From an uncultured cyanobacterium (GTDB lineage Bacteria > Cyanobacteriota > Cyanobacteriia > Cyanobacteriales > Nostocaceae), in NCBI GenBank assembly GCA_903848645.1, contig CAINGU010000040.1, forward strand, positions 62,001 to 126,000: a stretch of 64,000 nucleotides of DNA, written 5' to 3'. The translations under genes were made by a program, and so were the position numbers. The notes beneath the pieces are model-generated. The model did not search any database and was not told where the DNA came from. It saw only the letters and a list, made by a program, of their open reading frames with translations. This document shows positions 56,065 to 64,000 of the stretch, one piece after another (positions within the stretch are counted from its first letter, which is position 1; every line of letters begins with the position of its first letter).

Positions 56065-56457
56065 TTAAGCGAGGGTTTCGGGACAGTAGCCTAAACCTCG
56101 AACAAACTGCTGTCTAAATGCTTCAATTTCTTCTCTTTCAGGATGACCATGAGAAACAATTGCTACTTGATAACGACGCATTACATCAACAGGAGCTTGT
56201 CCTGCTTCCAAACTCCAAAACGCCATTTGCACTCTCATTGGTGGTTGATAGCTAATGCCTAATTCATTCAGAAAAGCCCGAAAATCGCCATCTTGTTGAT
56301 CTGAGACTGGTTCTTTGAATTTAATTCTGACTACCCAGCCATCAATTTGATGGATCACGGTCACAAAGGAAACAGGAAGTTCTGGTCTACCATGTAAGTG
56401 TTGGACAATTCTCAGAGTGAGGCTGGCATTTCCTAGATAGTATAAGTATTCCATCAT
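56065..56457 (-). CDS. Conserved cyanobacterial hypothetical protein
   Basis: 130 aa, soluble. Starts MMEYLYYLGNASLTLRIVQHLHGRPELPVSFVTVIHQ and contains LGISYQPPMRVQMAFWSLE; no recognised motif. The uniform, ungapped look suggests an intact, conserved gene. Convergent with yraN. Confidence 0.7.
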   Translation of the reverse strand: MMEYLYYLGNASLTLRIVQHLHGRPELPVSFVTVIHQIDGWVVRIKFKEPVSDQQDGDFRAFLNELGISYQPPMRVQMAFWSLEAGQAPVDVMRRYQVAIVSHGHPEREEIEAFRQQFVRGLGYCPETLA

Positions 56458-56623
56458 AATGTTATGGGATTAAATTTAGTTCTACCTCTCTATCTTCATT
56501 AATGGAGTGGCGTTCCCGGTAGGGTAAAAGCACCCGTCTTTTAATGGGGAGATTTACCCATTCAATCCGATTCGCTTTAAAATCAAGATAGAGCAACAAA
56601 TAGTACAAGTAAAATTGCAGAAA

Positions 56624-57742
56624 ATGTCTAGTTTAGAAGTACAGGATGTGAATTTAGATTGTTCCTTATCTAGTTATGACTACGAACTTCCACCAGGATT
56701 AATTGCCCAAAACCCTGCTGTTCCTAGAGATAGTTCTAAGTTATTGGTGGTAAATTCTACCGAAACTGCTAAAACTATACCACCCCTACATCACATTTTC
56801 CGTAATTTACCGGAACTGCTCAAACCGGGGGATTTACTAGTGATGAATAATACAAAAGTAATTCCCGCTCGCTTGTATGGCTGTAAGTCTACTGGTGGGG
56901 GCGTGGAGGTGTTGCTGTTAGAAGAACGACGACATAATTGCTGGTTAGCATTGGTGAAGCCAGGAAAGCGGTTTAAGTTGGGAAGTGAGATTATTTTTAC
57001 AGCGGGGGAAGCAGGAGAAAAAAAAGAATTGAGGGCAGTAGTGGTAGAATCAGATCCGAAAACTGGGGGGCGGTTATTAGAGTTTGATTTGCCCGCAGCA
57101 GTTCCGTTAGTTCAGGTGTTGGCAACATTTGGCAAGATTCCTTTACCACCTTATATCAATGCTTCTACGGCTGCTGATGAACAGTATCAGACGGTGTATG
57201 CTCAAGAAGAGGGAGCGATCGCTGCCCCAACAGCAGGGTTACATTTCACACCAGAATTATTAGAAAAATTGCGTAGTTGTGGTATTAATCAAGCTTTCAT
57301 TACTCTTCATGTCGGTGTCGGTACTTTCCGCCCAGTGGAAGTAGAAGATGTCACTACCCACGCCATGCACGAAGAATGGATAGAAGTTCCTGCTGATACC
57401 GTTGAGCAAATTCGGGCTACTCAGGCTGCTGGTGGGCGGATTATTGCGGTGGGAACAACAGCGGTAAGAGCTTTGGAAGGGGCGGCGCAATTGGGCGATT
57501 TACAGCCATTTGTGGGTAAAACTAACTTGTTTATTTATCCTGGTTATCAATGGCGAGTCGTAGAGGGTTTAATCACCAATTTTCATTTACCCCGTTCTAG
57601 TTTATTGATGCTGGTTAGTGCTTTGATTGGTAGAGAAAGATTGTTGGATCTTTATCAAGAAGCAATTACTTCTGAATATCGCTTTTATTCTTTCGGTGAT
57701 GCCATGGTGATTCTACCAGAAGGAAAAAGCATTAACTTATGA
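56624..57742 (+). CDS. queA: tRNA preQ1(34) S-adenosylmethionine ribosyltransferase-isomerase QueA
   Basis: 372 aa from the ATG at 56624; the longer frame begins at TTG. Adds the ribosyl part of SAM to preQ1 in tRNA for queuosine. Visible: [85 protein letters not shown]. Length normal. Stand-alone; the 167-bp upstream spacer has no clear element. Confidence 0.97.
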   Translation: MSSLEVQDVNLDCSLSSYDYELPPGLIAQNPAVPRDSSKLLVVNSTETAKTIPPLHHIFRNLPELLKPGDLLVMNNTKVIPARLYGCKSTGGGVEVLLLEERRHNCWLALVKPGKRFKLGSEIIFTAGEAGEKKELRAVVVESDPKTGGRLLEFDLPAAVPLVQVLATFGKIPLPPYINASTAADEQYQTVYAQEEGAIAAPTAGLHFTPELLEKLRSCGINQAFITLHVGVGTFRPVEVEDVTTHAMHEEWIEVPADTVEQIRATQAAGGRIIAVGTTAVRALEGAAQLGDLQPFVGKTNLFIYPGYQWRVVEGLITNFHLPRSSLLMLVSALIGRERLLDLYQEAITSEYRFYSFGDAMVILPEGKSINL

Positions 57743-57828
57743 ATTTTCAATTGTTAATTGTGAATTTTTCATGTAGTGATAGATAATCTAATTTGGATGA
57801 GATCAATATAACTAAAGAGTTGCAAGTT

Positions 57829-58941
57829 ATGTATCAAAAATATCACAGACATGAGTGGATAACCGTACCCAAGGCTGCACATAGACAGGTATTAATGGGA
57901 ATAATCTCTGCTTCTTCAGCATTTTTAATTTTGACTTTACCTGCAATTATTAATTCTCCAAGTAGCAAGCTGTTAGCAGCAGAAGTTGTTTCTCAAGATT
58001 TAGATGCAGCTATGTCTTTTCAGCAGGGAGTAACATCCTACAATCGTCAAGATTTTCAACGTTCAGAAATGGCTTTTCGGAAAGCCTTACAGCGAGATCC
58101 TAATATTGCTACAGCGCGAAATTATTTAGGTAATATTCTTTTACAGCAAAATCGTCTAGATTTAGCTATTCAAGAATATGGAGAAGCAATTAGATTAAAT
58201 CCCAATTTGGGAGAAGCTTATTATAATTTGGGGGTAGCTTTACAAAAAAAAGGACAAAAAGAAGCTGCTATTACTGCTTACCGTCAAGCTTTGGTAGTCA
58301 GTCCCACATTGGCTAATGCCCATTATAATTTGGGAGTTTTGTTTTATGAACAAGAACAGCGTCAGGATGCGATTGCTGCTTATGAACAAGCAATTAACCT
58401 AGATAGAAATCATGAAAATGCTTACTTTAATTTAGCAATTGTGCAACAACAAGAAGGTCAAGTAGAACCGGCAATTTCCGCCTATCGGGAAGTTTTGAAA
58501 ATAGATCCTGACAATGCTGTAGCTTACAATAATTTAGGGAGTCTTTTAGTAAATCAAGGCAAAATTTCTGAAGCAATTAAGATCTACAAAGAAGCAATTA
58601 GTCAAAATCCCAAAAATACATCAGCTTACTATAACTTAGGAGTAACTTTATATAATCAAGGTGCTTTGAAGGAGTCTGCTCAAGCATTTAGACGCGCTCG
58701 TCAACAGTATGCAACTGAGGGAAATACTGAGCAAATTGCCAAAACTGAGCAAATAATGCAGCAAATTGCTCAAGTTTTAGCACCCAAGAAATCGCCAGTA
58801 AATCCATCAGGTAGCACAACAGCTATTACTACTCCACCAGTGGAACAAGCGCCGGCAAATCTTCCACCAGTTGAACAAGCACCTGCAAATACTCCAAAAC
58901 CTGAAGAAATTATTTTACCTAATTTGACACCAAAAAAATAG
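57829..58941 (+). CDS. Secreted or membrane-anchored TPR protein
   Basis: 370 aa from the ATG at 57829; an upstream TTG would add 12 residues. A hydrophobic segment near residues 22-40 acts as signal or anchor, followed by seven TPR units (~68-290, e.g. AYYNLGVALQKKGQKEAAITAYRQAL) and a Pro-rich tail with PPVEQAPAN repeated. Acts by protein-protein contact, partner unknown. Convergent with ktrA, with short heptamer DNA between. Confidence 0.85.
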   Translation: MYQKYHRHEWITVPKAAHRQVLMGIISASSAFLILTLPAIINSPSSKLLAAEVVSQDLDAAMSFQQGVTSYNRQDFQRSEMAFRKALQRDPNIATARNYLGNILLQQNRLDLAIQEYGEAIRLNPNLGEAYYNLGVALQKKGQKEAAITAYRQALVVSPTLANAHYNLGVLFYEQEQRQDAIAAYEQAINLDRNHENAYFNLAIVQQQEGQVEPAISAYREVLKIDPDNAVAYNNLGSLLVNQGKISEAIKIYKEAISQNPKNTSAYYNLGVTLYNQGALKESAQAFRRARQQYATEGNTEQIAKTEQIMQQIAQVLAPKKSPVNPSGSTTAITTPPVEQAPANLPPVEQAPANTPKPEEIILPNLTPKK

Positions 58942-59000
58942 ATAATAAATCCCAAATAATTGGTTATTGGTCATGGGAAAAATTCTTGCTCCCTACCACC

Positions 59001-59021
59001 TATTACCTATTACCTATTACC
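59001..59021. repeat. TATTACC heptamers next to the ktrA stop
   Basis: Three exact TATTACC units ending one base before the ktrA stop codon. Confidence 0.75.
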
Positions 59022-59717
59022 TCAAATTGGTAAACGATTTATATCTTTATTGCAACCAATTACTACCATTGCAGAACCTTTTTCTAACCGTTTAGTTGGT
59101 TCGGGATTAATGATAAATTTATTATCATGACTCACGGCCAACATATTTAAACCATAGCGGTTACGAAGTTGCAGTTCAGCAATGGTTTTTCCATGAAATT
59201 CATCAGGGACAATTAACTCAACAATGCTATTATCTGGGTCAAGATCAAATCTTTCTAAAATTCCCGGTTTAGTAAGTGTGCGTGCTAAAGCACAACCAGC
59301 TTCATATTCAGGAAATACTACATGATCTGCCCCCACTCGGTTTAATAATTTGCGGTGAACTTCACTAGAGGCTTTTGCAATTACGTGAGGTACACCACCT
59401 TCTTTCACATTTAAAGTAGTAATAATACTTTCCTGAACGTAGTTACCAATGGCAACAATTACGGTATCAAATTCAAAAATTCCGGCTTCTTTCAGGGCTG
59501 CTGGTTCGGTTGAATCTAGCTGCAAAGCATGACCAACTATTTCTTCATTCAAGGCTTCAAAAACCCGTTTTTCATCAACATCTGTAGCTAAGACTTGATA
59601 GCCTAAATTATGCAGTGTTGAACAGACAGAACGACCAAAACGACCTAACCCAATTACAGCAAATTGGTGGTTATCTTTACGTAAACTGCGAAGAAATTTT
59701 AAGGATGAAAGGTTCAT
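59022..59717 (-). CDS. ktrA: Potassium uptake regulatory subunit KtrA (RCK domain)
   Basis: 231 aa. RCK: NAD/ATP-binding FAVIGLGRFGRSVCSTLHNLGYQVLATD (GxGxxG ... D), TrkA-N then TrkA-C (SIVELIVPDEFHGKTIAELQLRNRYG). It forms the cytoplasmic octameric gating ring that controls KtrB. Cyanobacterial KtrA/KtrB are important for osmotic stress. Downstream of ktrB with a 119-bp heptamer array in between. Confidence 0.93.
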   Translation of the reverse strand: MNLSSLKFLRSLRKDNHQFAVIGLGRFGRSVCSTLHNLGYQVLATDVDEKRVFEALNEEIVGHALQLDSTEPAALKEAGIFEFDTVIVAIGNYVQESIITTLNVKEGGVPHVIAKASSEVHRKLLNRVGADHVVFPEYEAGCALARTLTKPGILERFDLDPDNSIVELIVPDEFHGKTIAELQLRNRYGLNMLAVSHDNKFIINPEPTKRLEKGSAMVVIGCNKDINRLPI

Positions 59718-59723
59718 AATTTT

Positions 59724-59838
59724 ATTGGTAATTGGTGATTGGTGATTGGTGATTGGTAATTGGTAATTGGTAATTGGTAATTGGTAATTGGTGATTGGTA
59801 ATTGGTAATTGGTAATTGGTGATTGGTAATTGGTAATT
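59724..59838. repeat. 16-unit ATTGGTA/ATTGGTG heptamer array between ktrB and ktrA
   Basis: About 112 bp of 7-base units alternating ATTGGTA and ATTGGTG, filling essentially the whole intercistronic gap. Confidence 0.95.
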
Positions 59839-61171
59839 ATCCAACAAGGAGATTTTCTTCGGGGTAGTGAATTCTGCTAGGACGAGGATCACCTAGTATG
59901 GATGACATTAATAATAAAACACCAACTCGACCAATATACATTGTGAGAATTAAAATTAATTTTGCTGCGGTAGAAATAGTAGCTGTAATCCCTGTGGAAA
60001 GTCCTACTGTACCAAAAGCTGATACTACTTCAAATAGGATTTGAATAAAAGCCAATTTGGGGTCAGTAATACTAATTAAAACCGTGGCAACAATCACTGT
60101 TGCTAGTGAACCGAAGACTACACCAACAGCTTTTAAAATTAATGAGATGGCAATTTTGCGATTATATAATAATACCTCTTCTTTCCCTTGCAGAATTGCT
60201 TTTGTACAACTGGTCAGAACTCGTAAAGTAGTGGTTTTGATTCCTCCTCCTGTACCCCCAGGACTTGCACCAATAAACATTAGAGCAATCATAATGAATA
60301 ATCCCGCATTGGTCATTTTTCCAATATCAATGCTATTAAAACCAGCGGTTCTGGTACTGACTGATTGAAACCAAGCTACTAATAGTTTGTCAGATAAATT
60401 TAATTGCCCAAAGATACTATCATTTCTAAGTTCTATCAAGAAAATAGCAATTGTTCCTACTACTAATAATATCAAAGTTGTGCTAGTAGCAACTTTAAAA
60501 TCTAGGGAAAATACTAAACAACTTGTTTTTTTGATGATGCGGTCACGCAACCAGAGATACATATCCAAAATTACCTGATAACCAATGCCACCAAAGATAA
60601 TTAAACTACCAATTGTTATAATCACTAAAGGAGAAGATTGATAACCAATTAAATTGTCTTTAAATAGACTAAATCCAGCATTATTCCAAGCACTTACACT
60701 GTGAAAAATAGCTAACCAAGTTCCTTCTTGCCAACCTTTTTCGGGAACAAAGGCTATCATTAATAAAAATACTCCCGTGATTTCGAATAATAAGGTAGTC
60801 GCAATAATAGAACGGATAATTTGCGTGCTACCACTCATGCCTGGACGGTCTAAAGCTTGTTGAATTGCTACTTTTTGTCGAAGGTCAAATTTTCTGCCGA
60901 TTAATAACATTAAAAATGTCGTAGTTGTCATATAACCTAAACCACCAATTTGGGCTAATAGGGCAATAAATAACTGACCTAAAAAGGAAAATTCAGTACC
61001 AGTATCTACTACTGCTAATCCTGTGACGCAAACCGCCGAAGTTGAAGTAAATAGAGCAACAATTGGGTCATTCCAATTACCATTACCAGTGGAAAAAGGC
61101 ATTGTCAAGAGAATTGCTCCCAAGAGAATGACAGCGACAAATCCCAAACAAATTGTCCGCGCAACAGTCAT
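59837..61171 (-). CDS. ktrB: Potassium/sodium-dependent transporter subunit KtrB (TrkH family)
   Basis: 444 aa. Four M1-P-M2 repeats with selectivity-filter Gly: SAVCVTGLAVVDTG, SAWNNAGFSLF, SVSTRTAGFNS, SAFGTVGLSTG. Length equals the characterised cyanobacterial KtrB. Conducts K+ driven by Na+. First gene of ktrB-ktrA. The last three bases overlap the heptamer array boundary. Confidence 0.94.
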   Translation of the reverse strand: MTVARTICLGFVAVILLGAILLTMPFSTGNGNWNDPIVALFTSTSAVCVTGLAVVDTGTEFSFLGQLFIALLAQIGGLGYMTTTTFLMLLIGRKFDLRQKVAIQQALDRPGMSGSTQIIRSIIATTLLFEITGVFLLMIAFVPEKGWQEGTWLAIFHSVSAWNNAGFSLFKDNLIGYQSSPLVIITIGSLIIFGGIGYQVILDMYLWLRDRIIKKTSCLVFSLDFKVATSTTLILLVVGTIAIFLIELRNDSIFGQLNLSDKLLVAWFQSVSTRTAGFNSIDIGKMTNAGLFIMIALMFIGASPGGTGGGIKTTTLRVLTSCTKAILQGKEEVLLYNRKIAISLILKAVGVVFGSLATVIVATVLISITDPKLAFIQILFEVVSAFGTVGLSTGITATISTAAKLILILTMYIGRVGVLLLMSSILGDPRPSRIHYPEENLLVG

Positions 61172-61351
61172 AAGTAATTAAAAATGAAAAATGAATAAAC
61201 TTTCTACTTTTGGGTTATTTTGATATCTTTGCAAGGTAGAATTAATGAATTATTCCCAGGCAAAAAAATATCTCTATCTAATTAAAAACATAGATGGTAG
61301 CCTATGAATAAGTTTTTTTCAATTTCCTGTCATCTTTTTATTACTAAATTA

Positions 61352-62194
61352 ATGAGTCAAATACTTTACAAACAAATTCAGGAATTTTACGATGCTTCTT
61401 CCAGTTTGTGGGAACAGATTTGGGGGGAACATATGCACCACGGTTATTATGGTGTAGATGGTAAACAGGTGAAAGAACGCCGTCAGGCACAAATTGATTT
61501 AATTGAAGAGTTGCTAAAATGGGCAGATGTTAAAGGTGCTGAAAATATCCTTGATGTTGGCTGTGGAATTGGTGGTAGTTCTTTATACTTAGCTGAGAAG
61601 TTTGGGGCAAATGCCACGGGAATTACATTGAGTCCTGTACAAGCCGCTAGAGCCACTGAAAGGTCTTTGGCAATGAATTTGAGTCAAAAGACTAGATTCA
61701 TGGTTGCCAATGCCCAAGAAATGCCCTTTGAGGATAATTCTTTTGATTTGGTGTGGTCACTGGAAAGCGGTGAACATATGCCAGATAAAACTAAGTTTTT
61801 ACAAGAGTGCTATCGCGTGTTAAAGCCTGGTGGGACTTTGATTATGGTTACATGGTGTCATCGGAATACAGATAAGTCACCACTCACAACGGATGAGCAA
61901 AAGCACTTAGAAGATATTTATCGAGTCTATTGTTTACCTTATGTTATTTCTTTAGCGGAGTATGAAGCGATCGCTTGGCAATTACCATTAAATAATATTC
62001 GCACGGCTGATTGGTCAACCGCTGTTGCACCTTTTTGGAATGTGGTCATTGATTCAGCATTTACACCCCAAGCATTTATCGGTTTATTAATGGCTGGTTG
62101 GACTACAATTCAGGGGGCATTATCTTTAGGCTTAATGCGTCGAGGTTATGAAACTGGATTAGTTAGATTTGGATTATTACGCGGGACAAAATAG
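61352..62194 (+). CDS. Tocopherol-type SAM methyltransferase (gamma-TMT like)
   Basis: 280 aa from the ATG at 61352 (MSQILYKQIQEFYDASSSLWEQIWGEHMHHGYY); a longer start at 61304 adds 16 residues. Motif I ILDVGCGIGGSSLYLAEKFG, GITLSPVQAARA and FDLVWSLESGEHMPDK match gamma-tocopherol and related methyltransferases. It would methylate gamma- to alpha-tocopherol with SAM. The next gene makes the first committed tocopherol intermediate, supporting the role. Confidence 0.85.
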   Translation: MSQILYKQIQEFYDASSSLWEQIWGEHMHHGYYGVDGKQVKERRQAQIDLIEELLKWADVKGAENILDVGCGIGGSSLYLAEKFGANATGITLSPVQAARATERSLAMNLSQKTRFMVANAQEMPFEDNSFDLVWSLESGEHMPDKTKFLQECYRVLKPGGTLIMVTWCHRNTDKSPLTTDEQKHLEDIYRVYCLPYVISLAEYEAIAWQLPLNNIRTADWSTAVAPFWNVVIDSAFTPQAFIGLLMAGWTTIQGALSLGLMRRGYETGLVRFGLLRGTK

Positions 62195-62198
62195 TAAC

Positions 62199-62243
62199 AT
62201 TGTCAGAATCAGGATATCCAGAATTAAAGGATTAACAGGATGA
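62199..62243. repeat. Dispersed repeat (TGTCAGAATCAGGAT type), copy 2
   Basis: ATTGTCAGAATCAGGATATCC ... TTAACAGGATGAAA, similar to 7146-7187. Follows the methyltransferase stop by 4 bp. Confidence 0.7.
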
Positions 62244-62346
62244 AAACTAGAGATTTTATCACCAATTACTAGCCTCAATTAGCAACTTGAGTTACTAGAG
62301 GTTTAGCAATATCAAATGTATTGTCAGAAATAAAAAATAAGAAAAG

Positions 62347-63288
62347 ATGAATCAATTGTATCAACAAAATTCGGCTATTTCTCCAAAAAGTTGGTTTTAT
62401 GCTTTTTGGAAGTTTTCCCGTCCCCATACAATTATGGGAACAACTTTGAGTGTTTTGGGTTTATATTTAATTACCCTGGGTGTCACTTCGACAAAGTTTT
62501 CTGGTTTGCATATTAGTCAGATTTTAGCAACGTGGGTTGCTTGTATCTGTGGCAATATTTATATTGTTGGTTTGAATCAATTGGAAGATATTGACATTGA
62601 TAAAATCAATAAACCAGATTTACCTTTAGCGTCGGGAGAATTTACCAGAGGACAAGGACAATTAATTGTTATTATTACTGGGATTGTGGCTTTAGCTTTA
62701 GCATGGCTAACAGGACCATTTTTAATGGGAATGGTAACGATAAGTTTGGCAATTGGTACGGCTTATTCTTTACCACCAATTCGGTTAAAACAGTTTCCTT
62801 TTTGGGCTGCTTTGTGTATTTTTTCGGTGCGGGGAACGATTGTTAATTTAGGTTTGTTTTTGCATTTTAGCTGGGTATTGCAAAGAAGCCAAGGGATTCC
62901 GGGTGCAGTTTGGGCTTTAACTGTGTTTATCTTGGTATTTACATTTGCGATCGCTATTTTCAAAGATATTCCTGATATGGAAGGAGATAGAGTTTATAAT
63001 ATCACAACTTTCACTCTCCAACTCGGACAACAAAAAGTATTTAGTCTCGCACTTGGGGTATTAACAATCTGTTATGGAGGCATGATTTTAGTAGCGTTAT
63101 TCCATCTTGCGGAAGTTAACACTATCTTCATCTTAATCACCCATACAGTAGCTTTAATTGTGATGTGGTGGCAAGGTAATGGGGTAGATTTACAAGACAA
63201 AAAAGCCATTACTAACTTCTATCAATTTATCTGGAAATTGTTTTTCATTGAATATCTGATTTTTCCCGTTTCCTGTTTATTAGCTTAA
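62347..63288 (+). CDS. Homogentisate phytyltransferase
   Basis: 313 aa UbiA-type integral membrane prenyltransferase. Two Asp-rich motifs: NQLEDIDIDKINKPDLP (77-93) and KDIPDMEGD (206-214); start FSRPHTIMGTTLSVLGLYLI is typical of plant and cyanobacterial HPT. Joins homogentisate and phytyl diphosphate, the committed step of tocopherol synthesis. Its stop is 4 bp before the next gene. Confidence 0.93.
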   Translation: MNQLYQQNSAISPKSWFYAFWKFSRPHTIMGTTLSVLGLYLITLGVTSTKFSGLHISQILATWVACICGNIYIVGLNQLEDIDIDKINKPDLPLASGEFTRGQGQLIVIITGIVALALAWLTGPFLMGMVTISLAIGTAYSLPPIRLKQFPFWAALCIFSVRGTIVNLGLFLHFSWVLQRSQGIPGAVWALTVFILVFTFAIAIFKDIPDMEGDRVYNITTFTLQLGQQKVFSLALGVLTICYGGMILVALFHLAEVNTIFILITHTVALIVMWWQGNGVDLQDKKAITNFYQFIWKLFFIEYLIFPVSCLLA

Positions 63289-63292
63289 ATTC

Positions 63293-63757
63293 ATGTTAGA
63301 AACATTTCCCAACTCGTCTGATATTATCGCTATTTCTGTAGTCATTGTTGGTCTTAGTATTCTTGGTTATTTGAGTATCAAAACATTGATTACTTCCAAT
63401 TTATTTCAGAAAGGCATCAATTTTTATCAAGCCAAAGATTTTGAAAATGCTGAAATAGCTTTGAGAAAAGTTATTGCTATCAACTCTACCAATGATATGG
63501 TACGTTTGCTATTAGGAGATATTTTAAATCAAAAGGGACAAATTGCCGAAGCAAAAGCGTTATTTTGTGGAGTAATTGATAGCAGTCCTAAAAATCCTGA
63601 TGCTTATTTACGTTTAGCAAATATTCTCATGCAGGAACAACAGGAAGTAGAAGCGAAAAGTAATTTAGTTCAAGCAAAGGAGTTATTGCAAAAACAGCGT
63701 CAACCAGAAAGGGCTAAAAAGGTTAGTGCTTTGTTGGATAAAATGTCTAAACTGTGA
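63293..63757 (+). CDS. TPR-containing small membrane protein
   Basis: 154 aa. One N-terminal TM (~11-33), then three TPR-like repeats (FQKGINFYQAKDFENAEIALRKVI, LLGDILNQKGQIAEAKALF, DAYLRLANILMQEQQEVEAK). Starts 4 bp after the phytyltransferase stop, so likely co-transcribed; role unknown, perhaps membrane assembly. Confidence 0.82.
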   Translation: MLETFPNSSDIIAISVVIVGLSILGYLSIKTLITSNLFQKGINFYQAKDFENAEIALRKVIAINSTNDMVRLLLGDILNQKGQIAEAKALFCGVIDSSPKNPDAYLRLANILMQEQQEVEAKSNLVQAKELLQKQRQPERAKKVSALLDKMSKL

Positions 63758-63793
63758 TTTTTAGGATTTTGATGATTTTTAGGATTATTGATG

Positions 63794-64000
63794 TTAAATT
63801 AATAGTCCATTTGCTTCTTTTATAACTTGAGAGATTTCAGGTTTATCAGAAGCAATTACATCATCTGGTAAATGTTTATGATAGGGAAAGTTCGGCAGAT
63901 TAGGAAAGTGAGGGGTGCTATCATAACGAAAAATCAGGTAATTATGTTCGTTTTGAAAATGGTAACGATAATCGAGAAATTGTAATTGATTGTCTGCGAC
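63794..64000 (-). CDS. C-terminal part of a TumE/DUF6516-type toxin protein (partial)
   Basis: Last 68 codons of a gene running in from the right edge; stop TAA at 63794-63796. The peptide has YHFQNEHNYLIFRYDSTP then HFPNLPNFPYHKHLPDDVIAS, the pattern of DUF6516/TumE toxin proteins, normally paired with a TumA antitoxin that would lie outside the window. Cut by the window edge. Confidence 0.7.
   Translation of the reverse strand, partial: VADNQLQFLDYRYHFQNEHNYLIFRYDSTPHFPNLPNFPYHKHLPDDVIASDKPEISQVIKEANGLLI

Overview
The window is chromosomal DNA from a filamentous, most likely heterocyst-forming cyanobacterium of the Nostocales (Anabaena/Nostoc/Dolichospermum-like). The evidence is: AT-rich DNA with many HIP1 octamers (GCGATCGC); cyanobacterial genes (pdhB-secD-secF order, homogentisate phytyltransferase, a tocopherol-type methyltransferase, KtrA/KtrB, phytochelatin synthase, DUF3593/DUF2499, a PatD-like heterocyst-frequency protein); a groESL promoter with both a K-box and a CIRCE; and many heptanucleotide tandem repeats (STRR type, e.g. 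TAATTGG, CAGGGAA, GGGGACT, AAAATCT). The species cannot be fixed from sequence alone. I saw no rRNA, tRNA or CRISPR array.

Layout. 0-6 kb: end of an unknown gene coupled to a histidine-kinase-like protein with a degraded ATPase domain, a GNAT, a small membrane protein, then secF, secD and pdhB on the minus strand. 5.8-8.2 kb: a small toxin-antitoxin-like region with two PIN genes; one (vapBC-like) lies between hemB and a decayed duplicate of the hemB 3' end. 8.2-25 kb: housekeeping genes (hemB, type II NAD(P)H dehydrogenase, Nit amidase, rimM, avtA-like, class III ADH, hemW, YacL-like PIN/TRAM) interrupted by a large NACHT-type STAND NTPase with a pentapeptide-repeat tail. 23-31 kb: VanY peptidase, phytochelatin synthase, peptidoglycan-binding protein, holin-like protein, CbiG C-terminal domain, an RHH-TOBE protein, hisA, DUF3593/2499 and csaB, with several MITE-like elements.

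The accessory block is about 31.3-39.8 kb. It holds a Uma2 nuclease-like gene, a type II restriction-modification pair, a SAM methyltransferase overlapping an SPL-like radical SAM gene, and a HEPN-like protein just upstream of an 899-residue double P-loop ATPase (KGGVGR ParA-like module plus a second AAA-like module). An 84-bp piece of the radical SAM gene is duplicated at the 5' end of the cytosine methyltransferase ORF, which records the rearrangement. The HEPN/double-ATPase pair is my best candidate for an undescribed (probably defence-related) system.

40-64 kb: groESL with K-box and CIRCE, a 1.1-kb repeat-rich gap, a NarL-type response regulator, a second Uma2, an orphan ParA next to zinc-ribbon and membrane proteins, a PatD-like gene, the bifunctional (p)ppGpp enzyme, a class V aminotransferase, an Ap4A phosphorylase whose C-terminus was rewritten by a 195-bp MITE, an adenylate cyclase, a lumenal pentapeptide protein, yraN, queA, a TPR protein, the ktrA/ktrB potassium system, tocopherol biosynthesis genes and, at the edge, the end of a TumE-type toxin gene.

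A general theme is that short repeats are not confined to spacers. They abut start codons (hisA, csaB), supply the first ~49 codons of rimM, and supply the stop codon of the Ap4A phosphorylase gene.
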